Shown: positions 53,579-62,301 of the stretch, in pieces
Position numbering within the stretch: the stretch's first letter is position 1
Layout of the letters: each line of letters begins with the position of its first letter
Assembly (NCBI GenBank): GCA_937907415.1
Contig: CALCHY010000356.1
Location: 1 to 62,301 of the forward strand
Reading direction: 5' to 3'
Source: an uncultured Trueperaceae bacterium
GTDB taxonomy: Bacteria > Deinococcota > Deinococci > Deinococcales > Trueperaceae
DNA length: 62,301 nucleotides
The notes under the pieces: model-generated
The model's database searches: none
Told to the model about the DNA's origin: nothing
What the model saw: the letters and a program-made list of their open reading frames with translations, nothing else
Made by a program: the position numbers and the translations under genes

Positions 53579-53812
53579 ATGGCTACCTTCAGCACAGGTG
53601 AAGAGGTCCTCTACCAGGGCGAGCGCTATGTCATCAGCACCTCGTCGCCCCGTCCGCCTTACCAGTTCCGCCTGTTGACCACTACCCCGGAGGGCGCGCG
53701 GGTAGTCTGGGCGGCGGCGTCTGAACTGACGAAGATGGAGCGCTATACGCGCCCAATCAACGACACCACGAGGATCACCGGCAGCGCCCCCACCACCGCC
53801 AAGCACCACTGA
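53579..53812 (+). CDS. Small hypothetical protein
   Basis: A 77-residue protein, MATFSTGEEVLYQGERYVIS onward. The pattern G-E-E-V-L-Y-x-G-x-x-Y, F-R-L-L-T, ending at W-A-A-A-S-E-L resembles a small SH3-like beta barrel; the last 20 residues are polar. Not recognised. The leaderless-type -10 gives it independent support. Confidence 0.6.
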   Translation: MATFSTGEEVLYQGERYVISTSSPRPPYQFRLLTTTPEGARVVWAAASELTKMERYTRPINDTTRITGSAPTTAKHH

Positions 53813-53838
53813 GTCGCCAGCGCGCGCTTCGAGCGCCG

Positions 53839-54558
53839 TCAAGCCGGCGGGGTGCCGAGGTCCTCGACGACGCTTGCGGCCAACGCCATCCCGTCCTGCG
53901 CGGCGCTAACGTAACCGAAGCGCCCAACGCAGGCGCCTGCCGCGTACAGCCCCGCGAAGCGGGCTAGGCGAGAGCCGCGCTGCGTCCACTCCCCTTGGGT
54001 GAGCACCGCGCAGTCGACCGTGTAAGGCAGCCCGCCACTCAACCCGTCGAGCCGCAGCTGCGCAGCTTCGAACAGGAAGCCGTGCCCTACTAGGTCGTGA
54101 TAGAGGTCGTCGTACGCCATCTCGCTCAGGCGGCCAGCGTGCTCCTCGCTAGCGCCGACCCTTAGCCTGGCGTTGAGGAAACTACCTACGCAGAGCGCAA
54201 CGCGCCCGCTCAAGCGGTCGACGCCCTCCCAGGTGCTTATGCCGATCACCGCGTCGCCCGCGAGCAGCAACTCGGAGGTCGTCGACTGCAGCAGGTGGAG
54301 ATCCGTTTCGGCTTCGAGCAGGCGCTTGGCTTCGCGCCGCAACGCCACGGCGTTGACGCTCGTCGCCTCTAGCGTCGTCGTGCACGCCGCCATGAGGCTG
54401 CCGCTAGGAGCGCTCAGCTCGTAGTCGTCGTGAGCCAGGGCGTAAAGCGTGTCGAGGCTCGTAGTGACGAGCAGCGTGCGTACCCCGGCGCGCGCGCTAG
54501 CGTAGGCGGCCTCGCACCCTGCGATGCCGCCACCAACCACTATGAGGTCGTGCTTCAA
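53839..54558 (-). CDS. Short FAD-dependent protein related to MnmG/GidA
   Basis: A 239-residue flavoprotein with the Rossmann FAD motif VVGGGIAGCEAAYASARAG at the start and a C-terminal FAGLYAAGACVGRFGYVSAAQDGM flavin contact. It is about a third of the length of MnmG, lacking the insertion and C-terminal domains that bind tRNA. Resembles short GidA-related proteins of Thermus. Function unknown; it is unlikely to replace MnmG as MnmE's partner. Downstream of the unknown gene and menG on the same strand. Confidence 0.75.
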   Translation of the reverse strand: MKHDLIVVGGGIAGCEAAYASARAGVRTLLVTTSLDTLYALAHDDYELSAPSGSLMAACTTTLEATSVNAVALRREAKRLLEAETDLHLLQSTTSELLLAGDAVIGISTWEGVDRLSGRVALCVGSFLNARLRVGASEEHAGRLSEMAYDDLYHDLVGHGFLFEAAQLRLDGLSGGLPYTVDCAVLTQGEWTQRGSRLARFAGLYAAGACVGRFGYVSAAQDGMALAASVVEDLGTPPA

Positions 54559-54573
54559 GTCGGCGCCTTCAGG

Positions 54574-55254
54574 TCAGTGCTGGCCGTAGCCGACGAGGAG
54601 GGGGCGACGGCGGCCCGCCGCCTTGACCACGACGTGCTTGCCCGTGCGCGTGCGCTGGTAGATGACCGTGCCTGACGGCGCACCGACGAGTGACACGTCC
54701 TCTGCCGCGTCGAACAACACCCGCATGTGCAGGGGCACCGCGCGCGAGAGGTTGCCGATCTCGTAGCGGTGGTCGTCGCTAACGCGGTAACCGAGGAAGA
54801 AGTCGGGCGCGTCGTCGTCGGAGTAGACGCACAGCAGGGAGCGCGCCTCCTCCGAACGGTAGTGCGCGACTGCCTCCCACACGACGGCGGCAGCTTCCGC
54901 CTCGCTCACGAAACTCACTTTGGCGCGCGCCGTATCGCCGAAGAACGCGGCCGGGAAGCGTTGCGACTGCGCGTAGTAACCGCCTGGACCGACGCGCAGG
55001 CGCATGACGTCGTTGTCGTACGCGCGCCCCTTGACGGTTCCCTTGAGGTGGTCGATGGCCAGGCCGAAGCGCCTGTCATGGCCGTCGTCGCCCTCCTCGA
55101 AGGTGGCGTCGAACAACGAGGAGTCCGTGTTGATCTCGAACCCCAAGTCGGTGGTCACGTAAGGCGTCACGGCGCGCTGCGTCAAGCCCTCCATGGCGGG
55201 GGTGAAGGCGGCGCGCTGGTCGGTTTCGTGGCTAAGTTCGAACTCGTCAGTCAT
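54574..55254 (-). CDS. Hypothetical protein, 226 residues
   Basis: I do not recognise this protein. It has no signal peptide or membrane segment. It is acidic in the N-terminal half (DATFEEGDDGHDRR), with strands such as FGLAIDHLKGTVKGRAYDND, LRVGPGGYYAQSQ, LLCVYSDDDAPDFFLGYRVS and TRTGKHVVVKAAGRRRPLLV. ATG at 55254 has GGAG 7 bases upstream and overlaps the end of menG by 8 bases, so it is coupled to menG. Whether it acts in quinone metabolism is open. Confidence 0.65.
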   Translation of the reverse strand: MTDEFELSHETDQRAAFTPAMEGLTQRAVTPYVTTDLGFEINTDSSLFDATFEEGDDGHDRRFGLAIDHLKGTVKGRAYDNDVMRLRVGPGGYYAQSQRFPAAFFGDTARAKVSFVSEAEAAAVVWEAVAHYRSEEARSLLCVYSDDDAPDFFLGYRVSDDHRYEIGNLSRAVPLHMRVLFDAAEDVSLVGAPSGTVIYQRTRTGKHVVVKAAGRRRPLLVGYGQH

Positions 55255-56014
55255 TGTCACTCTCCGACCGTGATGAACTGGCGTCCGCCACGTGGAGCGC
55301 CGAGATCCCGAAAGTCTGTAGCCGGTACTCTACCGCTGCGAACCCGGCTGCGCGGAGGCGCGCTTCGAGCGCTGCGGGAGTGAAGAAGGCGAGCACTGAC
55401 TCCGGCAAGTAGGCGTAGGCGCCAGGTGCGCCGGACACGATGCCGCCAAGTCTTGGCAGCACGCGCGTGAAGTAGAAGCGGAAGATCGCCCCGAAGAAGC
55501 CAACGGGAGGCGGGGGGAACTCGAGTATCACCAAGCGCCCGCAGGGCTTGAGTACGCGCCTGAACTCCCGCAGCCCGGCGTCAGGGTCTGCGAAGTTGCG
55601 CAGGCCGTACGCGATGGTGACGGCGTCGAACGACCCGTCTGGGTACGGCAACGCCGTGCCGTCCGCCTGCACGAACTCGATGGCGACACCGCGCTTGGCG
55701 GCCTTGCCGCGGGCCAACTCGAGCATCGGCGCCGCGAAGTCGGCCCCGACCACTCTCACGTCCGGCCGCTGGCCCTTGATCGTGAAGGCCAGGTCACCTG
55801 TGCCAGTCGCAACGTCTAGCACGGCGCTTCCGCCTACCGGCACGTTGGCGAGAGCGGCGTGCGCTGCTTGGGCACGCCAGCGGCGATCTACCCCGAGTGA
55901 CAGGACGCCGTTCAACAGGTCGTAGGTCGGCGCGATGTCGGAGAACATGGCTTGCACACGCGTAGCGCGGTCACCGTCTCGACGGGGGTCTGGCCCCGCC
56001 CCGAGGTCTGTCAT
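55247..56014 (-). CDS. menG: Demethylmenaquinone methyltransferase
   Basis: UbiE/MenG-family SAM methyltransferase catalysing the last step of menaquinone synthesis. The MFSDIAPTYDLLNGVLSLGVDRRWR start is diagnostic; VLDVATGTGDLAF is SAM motif I; FDAVTIAYGLRNFADPDAGL and KPCGRLVILEFPPP follow. With the ATG at 56014 it has 255 residues; TAGTCT lies 7 bases upstream. In a futalosine-pathway organism the substrate is demethylmenaquinone, so menG is preferred over ubiE. Confidence 0.92.
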   Translation of the reverse strand: MTDLGAGPDPRRDGDRATRVQAMFSDIAPTYDLLNGVLSLGVDRRWRAQAAHAALANVPVGGSAVLDVATGTGDLAFTIKGQRPDVRVVGADFAAPMLELARGKAAKRGVAIEFVQADGTALPYPDGSFDAVTIAYGLRNFADPDAGLREFRRVLKPCGRLVILEFPPPPVGFFGAIFRFYFTRVLPRLGGIVSGAPGAYAYLPESVLAFFTPAALEARLRAAGFAAVEYRLQTFGISALHVADASSSRSESDND

Positions 56015-56021
56015 GCGGGCG

Positions 56022-56027
56022 AGACTA
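56022..56027 (-). promoter_or_regulatory. -10 hexamer TAGTCT, leaderless type
   Basis: TAGTCT, 7 bases upstream of the ATG at 56014. It helps choose this start over the frame's earlier ATG codons. Confidence 0.5.
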
Positions 56028-56113
56028 CCATGTGCCATGCGGCACAAGCAGCGCTACGGCGACGCATGGACGCGGTCGGTCGGCAGCGGCAAGCGCCCGA
56101 CCAGCGCCCCGGA

Positions 56114-56413
56114 TCAGCTGGCAGAAGCCGAGGCGCCGACCATTCCGGCACGCGCTAGGAAGGCGTTCGCCTTCATCGGTGAGAAGTTCGAGAGGCTCTC
56201 GACCACGTCGCCAGCCACCACCGTCGGCACGCTGCGCCTGCCGTCGTTGACGCGCATGACGAGCTCGGCTGCCACCGCGTCCTCCTCGATGTTCACTTCC
56301 AGGTACACGAGACCCTTGGCGTCGAGGAAACGCTTGAGGGCATGGCAGTCGCCGCACCAACTAGTGGTGTAGAGCGTGATGTTCGCCTGCGGCGCTGTGG
56401 TCTTCTCAGACAT
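56114..56413 (-). CDS. Glutaredoxin-like protein (CGDC active site)
   Basis: A 99-residue thioredoxin-fold protein: ITLYTTSWCGDCHALKRFLD holds the redox C-x2-C, and RSVPTVV the cis-proline. The single-strand VNIEEDA and mycoredoxin-like spacing suggest the NrdH/mycoredoxin group rather than a glutathione-specific glutaredoxin; the reductant is unknown. ATG at 56413 with AAGGAG 7 bases upstream. The gap from here to typA (56414-56634) holds promoters only. Confidence 0.85.
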   Translation of the reverse strand: MSEKTTAPQANITLYTTSWCGDCHALKRFLDAKGLVYLEVNIEEDAVAAELVMRVNDGRRSVPTVVAGDVVESLSNFSPMKANAFLARAGMVGASASAS

Positions 56414-56577
56414 GGTGGCTCCTTGTAAAAGCTGGTCGATCTGCCGGTCTCACCGGACTGCGGAACTTGGCTCCGCCCGTGCCAGAAGCTACCAAGCAAC
56501 CGCGGTGCAAGGTGTTGCCCGACAACGCGGCCGCCGGCCACGTAACAAGCTGGCGCACGAAAAGCTGTCCCTTCCGC

Positions 56578-56583
56578 TATACT
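56578..56583 (+). promoter_or_regulatory. -10 hexamer TATACT of typA
   Basis: TATACT, about 52 bases upstream of the ATG of typA, implying a short leader that includes the ribosome site GGAGA. No clear -35. Confidence 0.5.
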
Positions 56584-56634
56584 CTCCCGTTACGCGTGTA
56601 CCTAGCTCCCTACGCGCGATACCCCGGAGAGTTC

Positions 56635-58440
<1,806 letters not shown>

Positions 58441-58458
58441 GCCACGCGGAACGCTCTT

Positions 58459-58497
58459 CGCGGGCGCCGCCGACCGTTCAAGTCGGCGGCGCCCGCG
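58459..58497 (+). terminator. Hairpin terminator of typA
   Basis: A perfect 16-base inverted repeat (CGCGGGCGCCGCCGAC / GTCGGCGGCGCCCGCG) with a 7-base loop, 18 bases after the typA stop. No long T-tract follows. Confidence 0.8.
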
Positions 58498-58520
58498 TCG
58501 GTTACCATTCGCTCCACGGC

Positions 58521-59372
58521 ATGAACGACCCTGCACTCGACGGTTTCCGTGAGTACCTTGACGCCTGGGCTCTCGTGCCAGACGGGGCGCCTTTCACGAG
58601 CTACACCCGTAGCCTCCTCCTGCCAGTGCGCCTGGCGACAGGCGCGCCCGCGATGCTCAAGGTCCCGAGCAGCCACGAGGAGCGCAGTGGCAGCCGGGTC
58701 ATGGCGTGGTGGGCAGGCGAGGGTGCGGCGACCGTGTTCGCGTGGGACGAGGCGACGGGCGCGCTCGTGCTCGAGCGGGCAGAGGGTAAGCGCTCGCTGT
58801 TACGCATGGTCGAAAGCGGCGACGACGAAGGGGCGACTCGCATCCTCGCCGACACTGCCGCTACGCTGCACTTCGGGCGCACTGCCGCCCCTCCGCCACG
58901 GCTAGTGACGCTAGAGCGCTGGTTCCGCGACCTATGGCCAGCCGCGGAGCGCCTCGGGGGTGTGTTTCGCGCTAGCGCAGCGACTGCCCGCGAACTGCTC
59001 GCCGCTCCCCAAGACGAGGTCGTGCTGCACGGCGACTTGCATCATGAGAACGTCCTCGACTTCGGTGAGGAGCGCGGCTGGTTGGCGATCGACCCGAAGG
59101 GGCTCTACGGCGAGCGCGGCTTCGACCACGTACACCACCTCTTCGACCGCGACGTGGTGGTGCCGCCCGAGCAAGAACTGGTCGAGCGGCAACTGGCGAT
59201 ATCGGCGGCGGCAGCTGGTCTCGACCTCGCACGGCAACGGCGTTGGGCCCTCGCGTGGGCTGGCCTCTCTGCCGTGTGGAGCATGGAGGACGGCATGGAG
59301 CCGACATCCGCCGTGGCGGTGGGCGAGATGATGGCGCGGCGGTTAGCTGAAGAGGGAACCCTGGAGTTCTAA
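58521..59372 (+). CDS. Phosphotransferase of the APH(6)/streptomycin 6-kinase-like family
   Basis: A 283-residue kinase-like protein. HGDLHHENVLDF is the catalytic (Brenner) motif and AIDPKGLYGERGFDH the metal-binding one; MLKVPSSHEERSGS carries the likely ATP lysine. It resembles APH(6) and related hydroxyurea phosphotransferases, but chromosomal relatives often have unknown small-molecule substrates, so resistance should not be assumed. TACCAT (58502) lies 13 bases upstream of the ATG. Its stop overlaps that of scpA (CTAA). Confidence 0.78.
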   Translation: MNDPALDGFREYLDAWALVPDGAPFTSYTRSLLLPVRLATGAPAMLKVPSSHEERSGSRVMAWWAGEGAATVFAWDEATGALVLERAEGKRSLLRMVESGDDEGATRILADTAATLHFGRTAAPPPRLVTLERWFRDLWPAAERLGGVFRASAATARELLAAPQDEVVLHGDLHHENVLDFGEERGWLAIDPKGLYGERGFDHVHHLFDRDVVVPPEQELVERQLAISAAAAGLDLARQRRWALAWAGLSAVWSMEDGMEPTSAVAVGEMMARRLAEEGTLEF

Positions 59373-60190
59373 GCTGCGGGTTGGCTAGTGAGCGCGTCCG
59401 CGTCGGACTCGTCCTCAGCCCAGTCGCCTCCAGCTAAGTCCTTGGCGGCGTCGGCATCCGCTGCTGCCCGTCCACTGGCGGCGGTCACCACTATCTCGCC
59501 GAACGGTTCGTCCTGCGTAGCGACAAGGCGCCCCTCGCGCACGAGCTCGAGCACCGCCGCCAGGCCGACGGTGCGCGTCGGCCAGTCGCGCGCATCGAGC
59601 AGTTCCCATAGCGGCCCGCGCCTCACGCGCTTCAGGGCCTGGAGGAGGAAGCGCGCCATGCTTGCGAGCGTCAAGCGTTCGATGGCAAGCTCGAAGTAAC
59701 CACCCACCCGGTACCTGCCAGCCATACGCGCAAGGTCGCGGGGGGTTACGCGCTGCGGGCGCTCCTTGCGCGGGTAAGTTGGGGTGGGCGCGCGCGCTGG
59801 CACGACGAGGCGGCGCTCTTCCCGGCGTCTGCGCAGGAAGAGGATGGCCTCCTCCAACTCTTCGAGCAGAGCGACCGCCTCGAGGGCGGCAGCGACCGCC
59901 TCCTCCTCTTCTTCCTCCGCTTCTCGCGGGGGCTTCGGGAGCAGCAGGCGCGTCTTGAGTTCGATGACTTGTGCCACGCGCGGCAGCGCTTCGGTAGCGA
60001 GCTCGAGGTCTCCGGCCGCGTGGTGTTCGAAGTAAGCGAGGTACGCCCTGACGAGGTGGTAAAGGTCGAGGCGAGCGGGCGCCAGCTCGTGGGTGCGCAG
60101 CGCGTGGGCGAGCTCGCCGAGTGTACCGTTGAAGTGTTCCTGGACGACCAGGAACTGCTCGAACTCCGACTCGAAGAGCTGCTCTTGCAC
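59369..60190 (-). CDS. scpA: Segregation and condensation protein A
   Basis: ScpA is the kleisin of the SMC-ScpAB condensin. The N-terminal FNGTLGELAHALRTHELAPARLDL region contacts SMC; the acidic linker (REAEEEEEEAVAAALEAV) and a C-terminal winged helix (TRTVGLAAVLELVREGRL) complete it. The GTG at 60190 lies 6 bases from TAACGT and is preferred over the TTG at 60193. 273 residues. No scpB adjoins. Confidence 0.88.
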   Translation of the reverse strand: MQEQLFESEFEQFLVVQEHFNGTLGELAHALRTHELAPARLDLYHLVRAYLAYFEHHAAGDLELATEALPRVAQVIELKTRLLLPKPPREAEEEEEEAVAAALEAVALLEELEEAILFLRRRREERRLVVPARAPTPTYPRKERPQRVTPRDLARMAGRYRVGGYFELAIERLTLASMARFLLQALKRVRRGPLWELLDARDWPTRTVGLAAVLELVREGRLVATQDEPFGEIVVTAASGRAAADADAAKDLAGGDWAEDESDADALTSQPAA

Positions 60191-60196
60191 CAAGGG

Positions 60197-60202
60197 ACGT
60201 TA
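60197..60202 (-). promoter_or_regulatory. -10 hexamer TAACGT, leaderless type
   Basis: TAACGT, 6 bases upstream of the GTG at 60190 and only 3 from the TTG at 60193; it supports the GTG. Confidence 0.45.
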
Positions 60203-60285
60203 CCACGGCCCAGAAGCCGCCTAGAACGCCGCTCGGGTAAACTCAACTGCCTAGCGCGCAGGCGCGCAGCTGCCAAAGGAACCTA

Positions 60286-61356
60286 GTGAACTTCTACCCC
60301 ATCGTCAAGCGCGCACTGTTCGAACTCGAACCGGAGCGCGCCCACCACTTGGTGATGTCCGGCCTGGCGCTGGCTAGTCGCACCGTCACCTTGCCTCGGC
60401 TCCTTGGCCTCCTCGCACCGGCTAGCGACCCACGCTTAGCGGTCGACGCCTTCGGGTTGCGCTTCCCCAACCCACTTGGCTTGGCGGCCGGGCTGGACAA
60501 GAACGGGGTGGCGTTCCCCGCTCTAGCTGCCATGGGCTTCGGGGCGGTCGAGTTGGGGAGCGTCACCGCCCTCCCTCAGCCTGGCAACCCGCGGCCGCGG
60601 CTCTTTCGCCTCATCGAGGACGAGGCGCTCATCAACCGCATGGGCTTCAACAATGCCGGCGCCACGGCCATCGCGGAGCGGCTGGCGGCGCTACGGCGTG
60701 GCGCCAGCGGAGCGGTCTTGGGCGTCAACGTCGGCAAATCGCGAGCGGCGAGCATCGACGGTGCGGCCGACGATTACCGCGCGGGCCTCACGGCCGTGTG
60801 GAACGTCGCCGATTACCTCGTGGTGAACGTCTCGTCCCCGAACACCCCGGGGCTGCGCACGCTGCAACGCACGGAACCCCTCGTTGAGCTGCTACGGGTA
60901 GTCAACGACCTTCGAGGGTCGCTTGGCCACAAGCCCGTGCTGGTGAAGCTGGCCCCCGACCTGGACGGCGCCGAACTCGCCGACCTGGTGGACGCCGCTG
61001 GTGGCGCCGGAGCCACTGGCCTGGTGGCGACGAACACGACCCTCGCGCGTGACGGCCTCACTTCGGCACACCGGTCAGAGGAGGGCGGGTTATCTGGCAA
61101 GCCGCTAGCTGGCCGCGCCATGCGCGTCCTCGAACAGATCAAGGGGCGCACGGCGTTGCCCGTCGTGGCGGTAGGCGGCATCTGGAGCAGTCAGGACGCC
61201 ATCGCCAGGCTCGAAGCGGGCGCCGACCTGCTGCAGCTCTACACGGCGTTCATCTACCGCGGGCCCGAGGTCGTACGCGAGATCCTCACGGGCATCTCCG
61301 CCGAGCTCGACCGTCGCGGCTTGAACAGCGTGACTGACCTCCGCCAGCCCCGCTAG
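60286..61356 (+). CDS. pyrD: Dihydroorotate dehydrogenase (quinone), class 2
   Basis: Fourth step of pyrimidine synthesis, passing electrons to membrane quinone. The N-terminal helical membrane-contact part (YPIVKRALFELEPERAHHLV) is present, then FPNPLGLAAGLDKNG, NRMGFNNAGA, the NVSSPNTPGLR loop with the class 2 catalytic serine, and VAVGGIWSSQDA. 356 residues. Menaquinone is the likely acceptor. GTG start with AAAGGA upstream. Its stop shares CTAG with the converging gene. Confidence 0.94.
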   Translation: MNFYPIVKRALFELEPERAHHLVMSGLALASRTVTLPRLLGLLAPASDPRLAVDAFGLRFPNPLGLAAGLDKNGVAFPALAAMGFGAVELGSVTALPQPGNPRPRLFRLIEDEALINRMGFNNAGATAIAERLAALRRGASGAVLGVNVGKSRAASIDGAADDYRAGLTAVWNVADYLVVNVSSPNTPGLRTLQRTEPLVELLRVVNDLRGSLGHKPVLVKLAPDLDGAELADLVDAAGGAGATGLVATNTTLARDGLTSAHRSEEGGLSGKPLAGRAMRVLEQIKGRTALPVVAVGGIWSSQDAIARLEAGADLLQLYTAFIYRGPEVVREILTGISAELDRRGLNSVTDLRQPR

Positions 61357-61946
61357 CTGGTTGGGCGGCGCTTGCGCTCCGGCTTGCGCGCCACCCACAC
61401 GACCTCCGCCTCGCCGGCGCGGACGCACGCGACGCGCGCCAGCACGAAGAACAAGTCCGACAGGCGGTTGAGGAGCGGCAGTACGTGGTGACCCACGTCT
61501 TCGTGGCGTGCGAGGGCGACGGCGTGGCGCTCGGCGCGCCTAAGCACCGCGCGCGTCAGTTGCAACGCGGCGGAGGCAGCGGTGCCGCCAGGCAGGATGA
61601 AGTGCGTGAGTGGTGGCAACTCCTCCGAATAATGATCGATCAGCGCCTCGAGGTGGTCCACGTCGGCCTCTTGGATCGGTTGGATGAAGTCGCGCGTCTT
61701 GCTTCCGCCAGGTGTGGCGAGGTCCGCGCCGAGGTCGAAGAGCAGGCTCTGCAACTGCGCGAGGTCGGCGTCTAGTTCAGGCTCTACCGGGCCTTCCTTG
61801 GCCAACTCGGCACGGGCCAAACCTAGCGCGGCGTTGGCCTCGTCAACGGTGCCGTACGCCTCGACCCTGGCGTCGTCCTTCCCCACTCGCGAGCCACCGA
61901 ACAGTCCGGTGCTGCCGTCGTCACCCGTGCGCGTGTAGATCTTCAT
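61353..61946 (-). CDS. PduO-type cob(I)alamin adenosyltransferase
   Basis: Transfers adenosine from ATP to cob(I)alamin, making the cofactor for methylmalonyl-CoA mutase (33116). TRTGDDGSTGLFGGSRVGKD is the ATP-binding start, YGTVDEANAALGLAR follows, then RRAERHAVAL and LNRLSDLFFVLAR. 197 residues from the ATG at 61946, fixed by TATCCT 6 bases upstream. The frame opens slightly earlier (61970) without support. Confidence 0.93.
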   Translation of the reverse strand: MKIYTRTGDDGSTGLFGGSRVGKDDARVEAYGTVDEANAALGLARAELAKEGPVEPELDADLAQLQSLLFDLGADLATPGGSKTRDFIQPIQEADVDHLEALIDHYSEELPPLTHFILPGGTAASAALQLTRAVLRRAERHAVALARHEDVGHHVLPLLNRLSDLFFVLARVACVRAGEAEVVWVARKPERKRRPTS

Positions 61947-61951
61947 GTGGG

Positions 61952-61958
61952 TAGGATA
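61952..61958. promoter_or_regulatory. Overlapping divergent -10 elements
   Basis: The seven bases TAGGATA contain TAGGAT on the plus strand (toward the MscS-like gene at 61969, 11 bases away) and TATCCT on the minus strand (6 bases before the ATG at 61946). A single melted patch could serve both directions. Confidence 0.5.
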
Positions 61959-61968
61959 AGGCAAGACC

Positions 61969-62301
61969 ATGACACCAACTGTCGACCCAGCAGACCTTCA
62001 ACGCTCGCTACCCGACTGGCTGATGGCCGTAACGGTGGCCGTCGCCTTACTGTTCGTGCTCCTCGTGGCGCGTCGCCTGCTTACCAGGCAGTTCGCCAAG
62101 GCGGCAGCGCGGGAGCAGGCATCCGCGGTGACCAACGCGGCACATGCGCTCTTCTCGACGACCTGGTTCCTGTTCCTGCTCGTACTGGCCGTCTACGTCG
62201 GCGCGCTCGTGCTCCAGGTCGGGCCGACCGCGCGATCGTTGGTGGAGAAGGTCCTCACCATCACCGTGTTCGCCCAGGCGGCGCGTTGGGCGGTCGCCAT
62301 C
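61969..62301 (+). CDS. MscS-like mechanosensitive channel, N-terminal part
   Basis: The first 111 residues of a gene that runs off the right edge. Three hydrophobic stretches (LMAVTVAVALLFVLLVARRLL near 18-38; WFLFLLVLAVYVGALVL near 67-83; and the last LTITVFAQAARWAVAI) separated by basic and small residues match the membrane part of MscS-type channels. The MscS domain itself is not in the window. ATG at 61969. Confidence 0.6.
   Translation, partial: MTPTVDPADLQRSLPDWLMAVTVAVALLFVLLVARRLLTRQFAKAAAREQASAVTNAAHALFSTTWFLFLLVLAVYVGALVLQVGPTARSLVEKVLTITVFAQAARWAVAI

Noticed and set aside
53839..54558. Short GidA-like gene as a truncated mnmG pseudogene
   Set aside because: The frame is intact, both FAD contacts are present, and short GidA-related proteins exist as a separate group in Thermus-like bacteria.
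56596..56634. GTG at 56596 as an in-frame earlier start of typA
   Set aside because: It is 12 bases from TATACT and lacks a ribosome site; the ATG at 56635 has GGAGA and fits the family start.
58521..59372. APH(6)-like gene as a mobile antibiotic-resistance gene
   Set aside because: No mobile element, composition like its neighbours, and it is tightly packed against scpA; likely a resident kinase of unknown substrate.

Overview
The window is a 62.3 kb GC-rich bacterial chromosome segment made up almost entirely of housekeeping genes. I infer a member of the Deinococcota close to Truepera. The reasons are: several small proteins resemble families I know mainly from Deinococcus and Thermus (DUF1999-like, DUF3248-like and DUF3809-like proteins, a short GidA-related flavoprotein); glycogen phosphorylase is of the Thermus type; menaquinone genes belong to the futalosine pathway (mqnD, a likely mqnP, menG); and many genes carry a -10 hexamer placed directly in front of the start codon, the arrangement of leaderless mRNAs that are abundant in Deinococcus. 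This is pattern recognition, not a database search. I see no insertion sequence, prophage, CRISPR array or integrase.

Layout. 1-4.8 kb (minus): the start of a truncated gene, an Asp23/FakA-like pair, then PAP2 phosphatase, truA, a GNAT-like protein and a cysteine-less HMA-like domain. 4.9-12.7 kb: mnmE, two Deinococcota-type proteins, a DUF368 membrane protein, an HtrA-type protease, a patatin, signal peptidase I, an HD protein and 6-phosphogluconolactonase. 12.7-22.0 kb: glycogen phosphorylase, a beta-rich exported protein facing a PEGA protein, a phosphoesterase with holB, ricT, and a sensor kinase coupled to rnhB. 22.2-31.5 kb: a large VWA membrane protein, truD with a LON-domain protein, tRNA-Asp, an unknown membrane protein with a UbiA prenyltransferase, a DUF512 protein, and a zinc-ribbon protein preceded by a possible leaderless leader peptide and hairpin. 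31.6-37.6 kb (minus): LysM/M23 peptidase, split methylmalonyl-CoA mutase, ygfZ, a phosphoesterase, and prfB with its programmed frameshift. 37.7-42.3 kb (plus): cdaA-cdaR-def-fmt-der. 42.3-50.6 kb: S4 and CBS proteins, dxr with two M50 proteases, a glycosyltransferase, an MBL hydrolase, hisD and a TetR regulator. 50.7-52.0 kb (minus): infC-rpmI-rplT, with infC apparently starting at AUU. 52.2-62.3 kb: a CoA-binding protein with mqnD, a GidA-related protein, an unknown protein and menG, a glutaredoxin, typA, an APH(6)-like kinase, scpA, pyrD, a cobalamin adenosyltransferase, and the start of an MscS-like channel.

Functional links. MqnD, the UbiA enzyme and MenG supply menaquinone, the likely acceptor for the class 2 PyrD. 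The PduO-type adenosyltransferase makes the cofactor used by the methylmalonyl-CoA mutase. Def, Fmt, RF2, IF3, L20, L35, TypA, Der, MnmE, TruA, TruD and tRNA-Asp make translation the dominant theme; CdaA/CdaR, the HtrA-type protease, LepB, both M50 proteases, the LysM peptidase and the Asp23 protein make the envelope the second.

Gene packing is extreme. Same-strand genes often overlap by GTGA or ATGA. Three convergent pairs share a four-base tail overlap (CTAG, CTAG, CTAA). No gap exceeds 300 bases. The window holds no obviously new multi-gene system. The strongest unusual signals are regulatory: widespread -10-only leaderless-type promoters, the leader ORF with hairpin at 30746-30835, overlapping divergent -10 boxes at 61952-61958, and the AUU start of infC.
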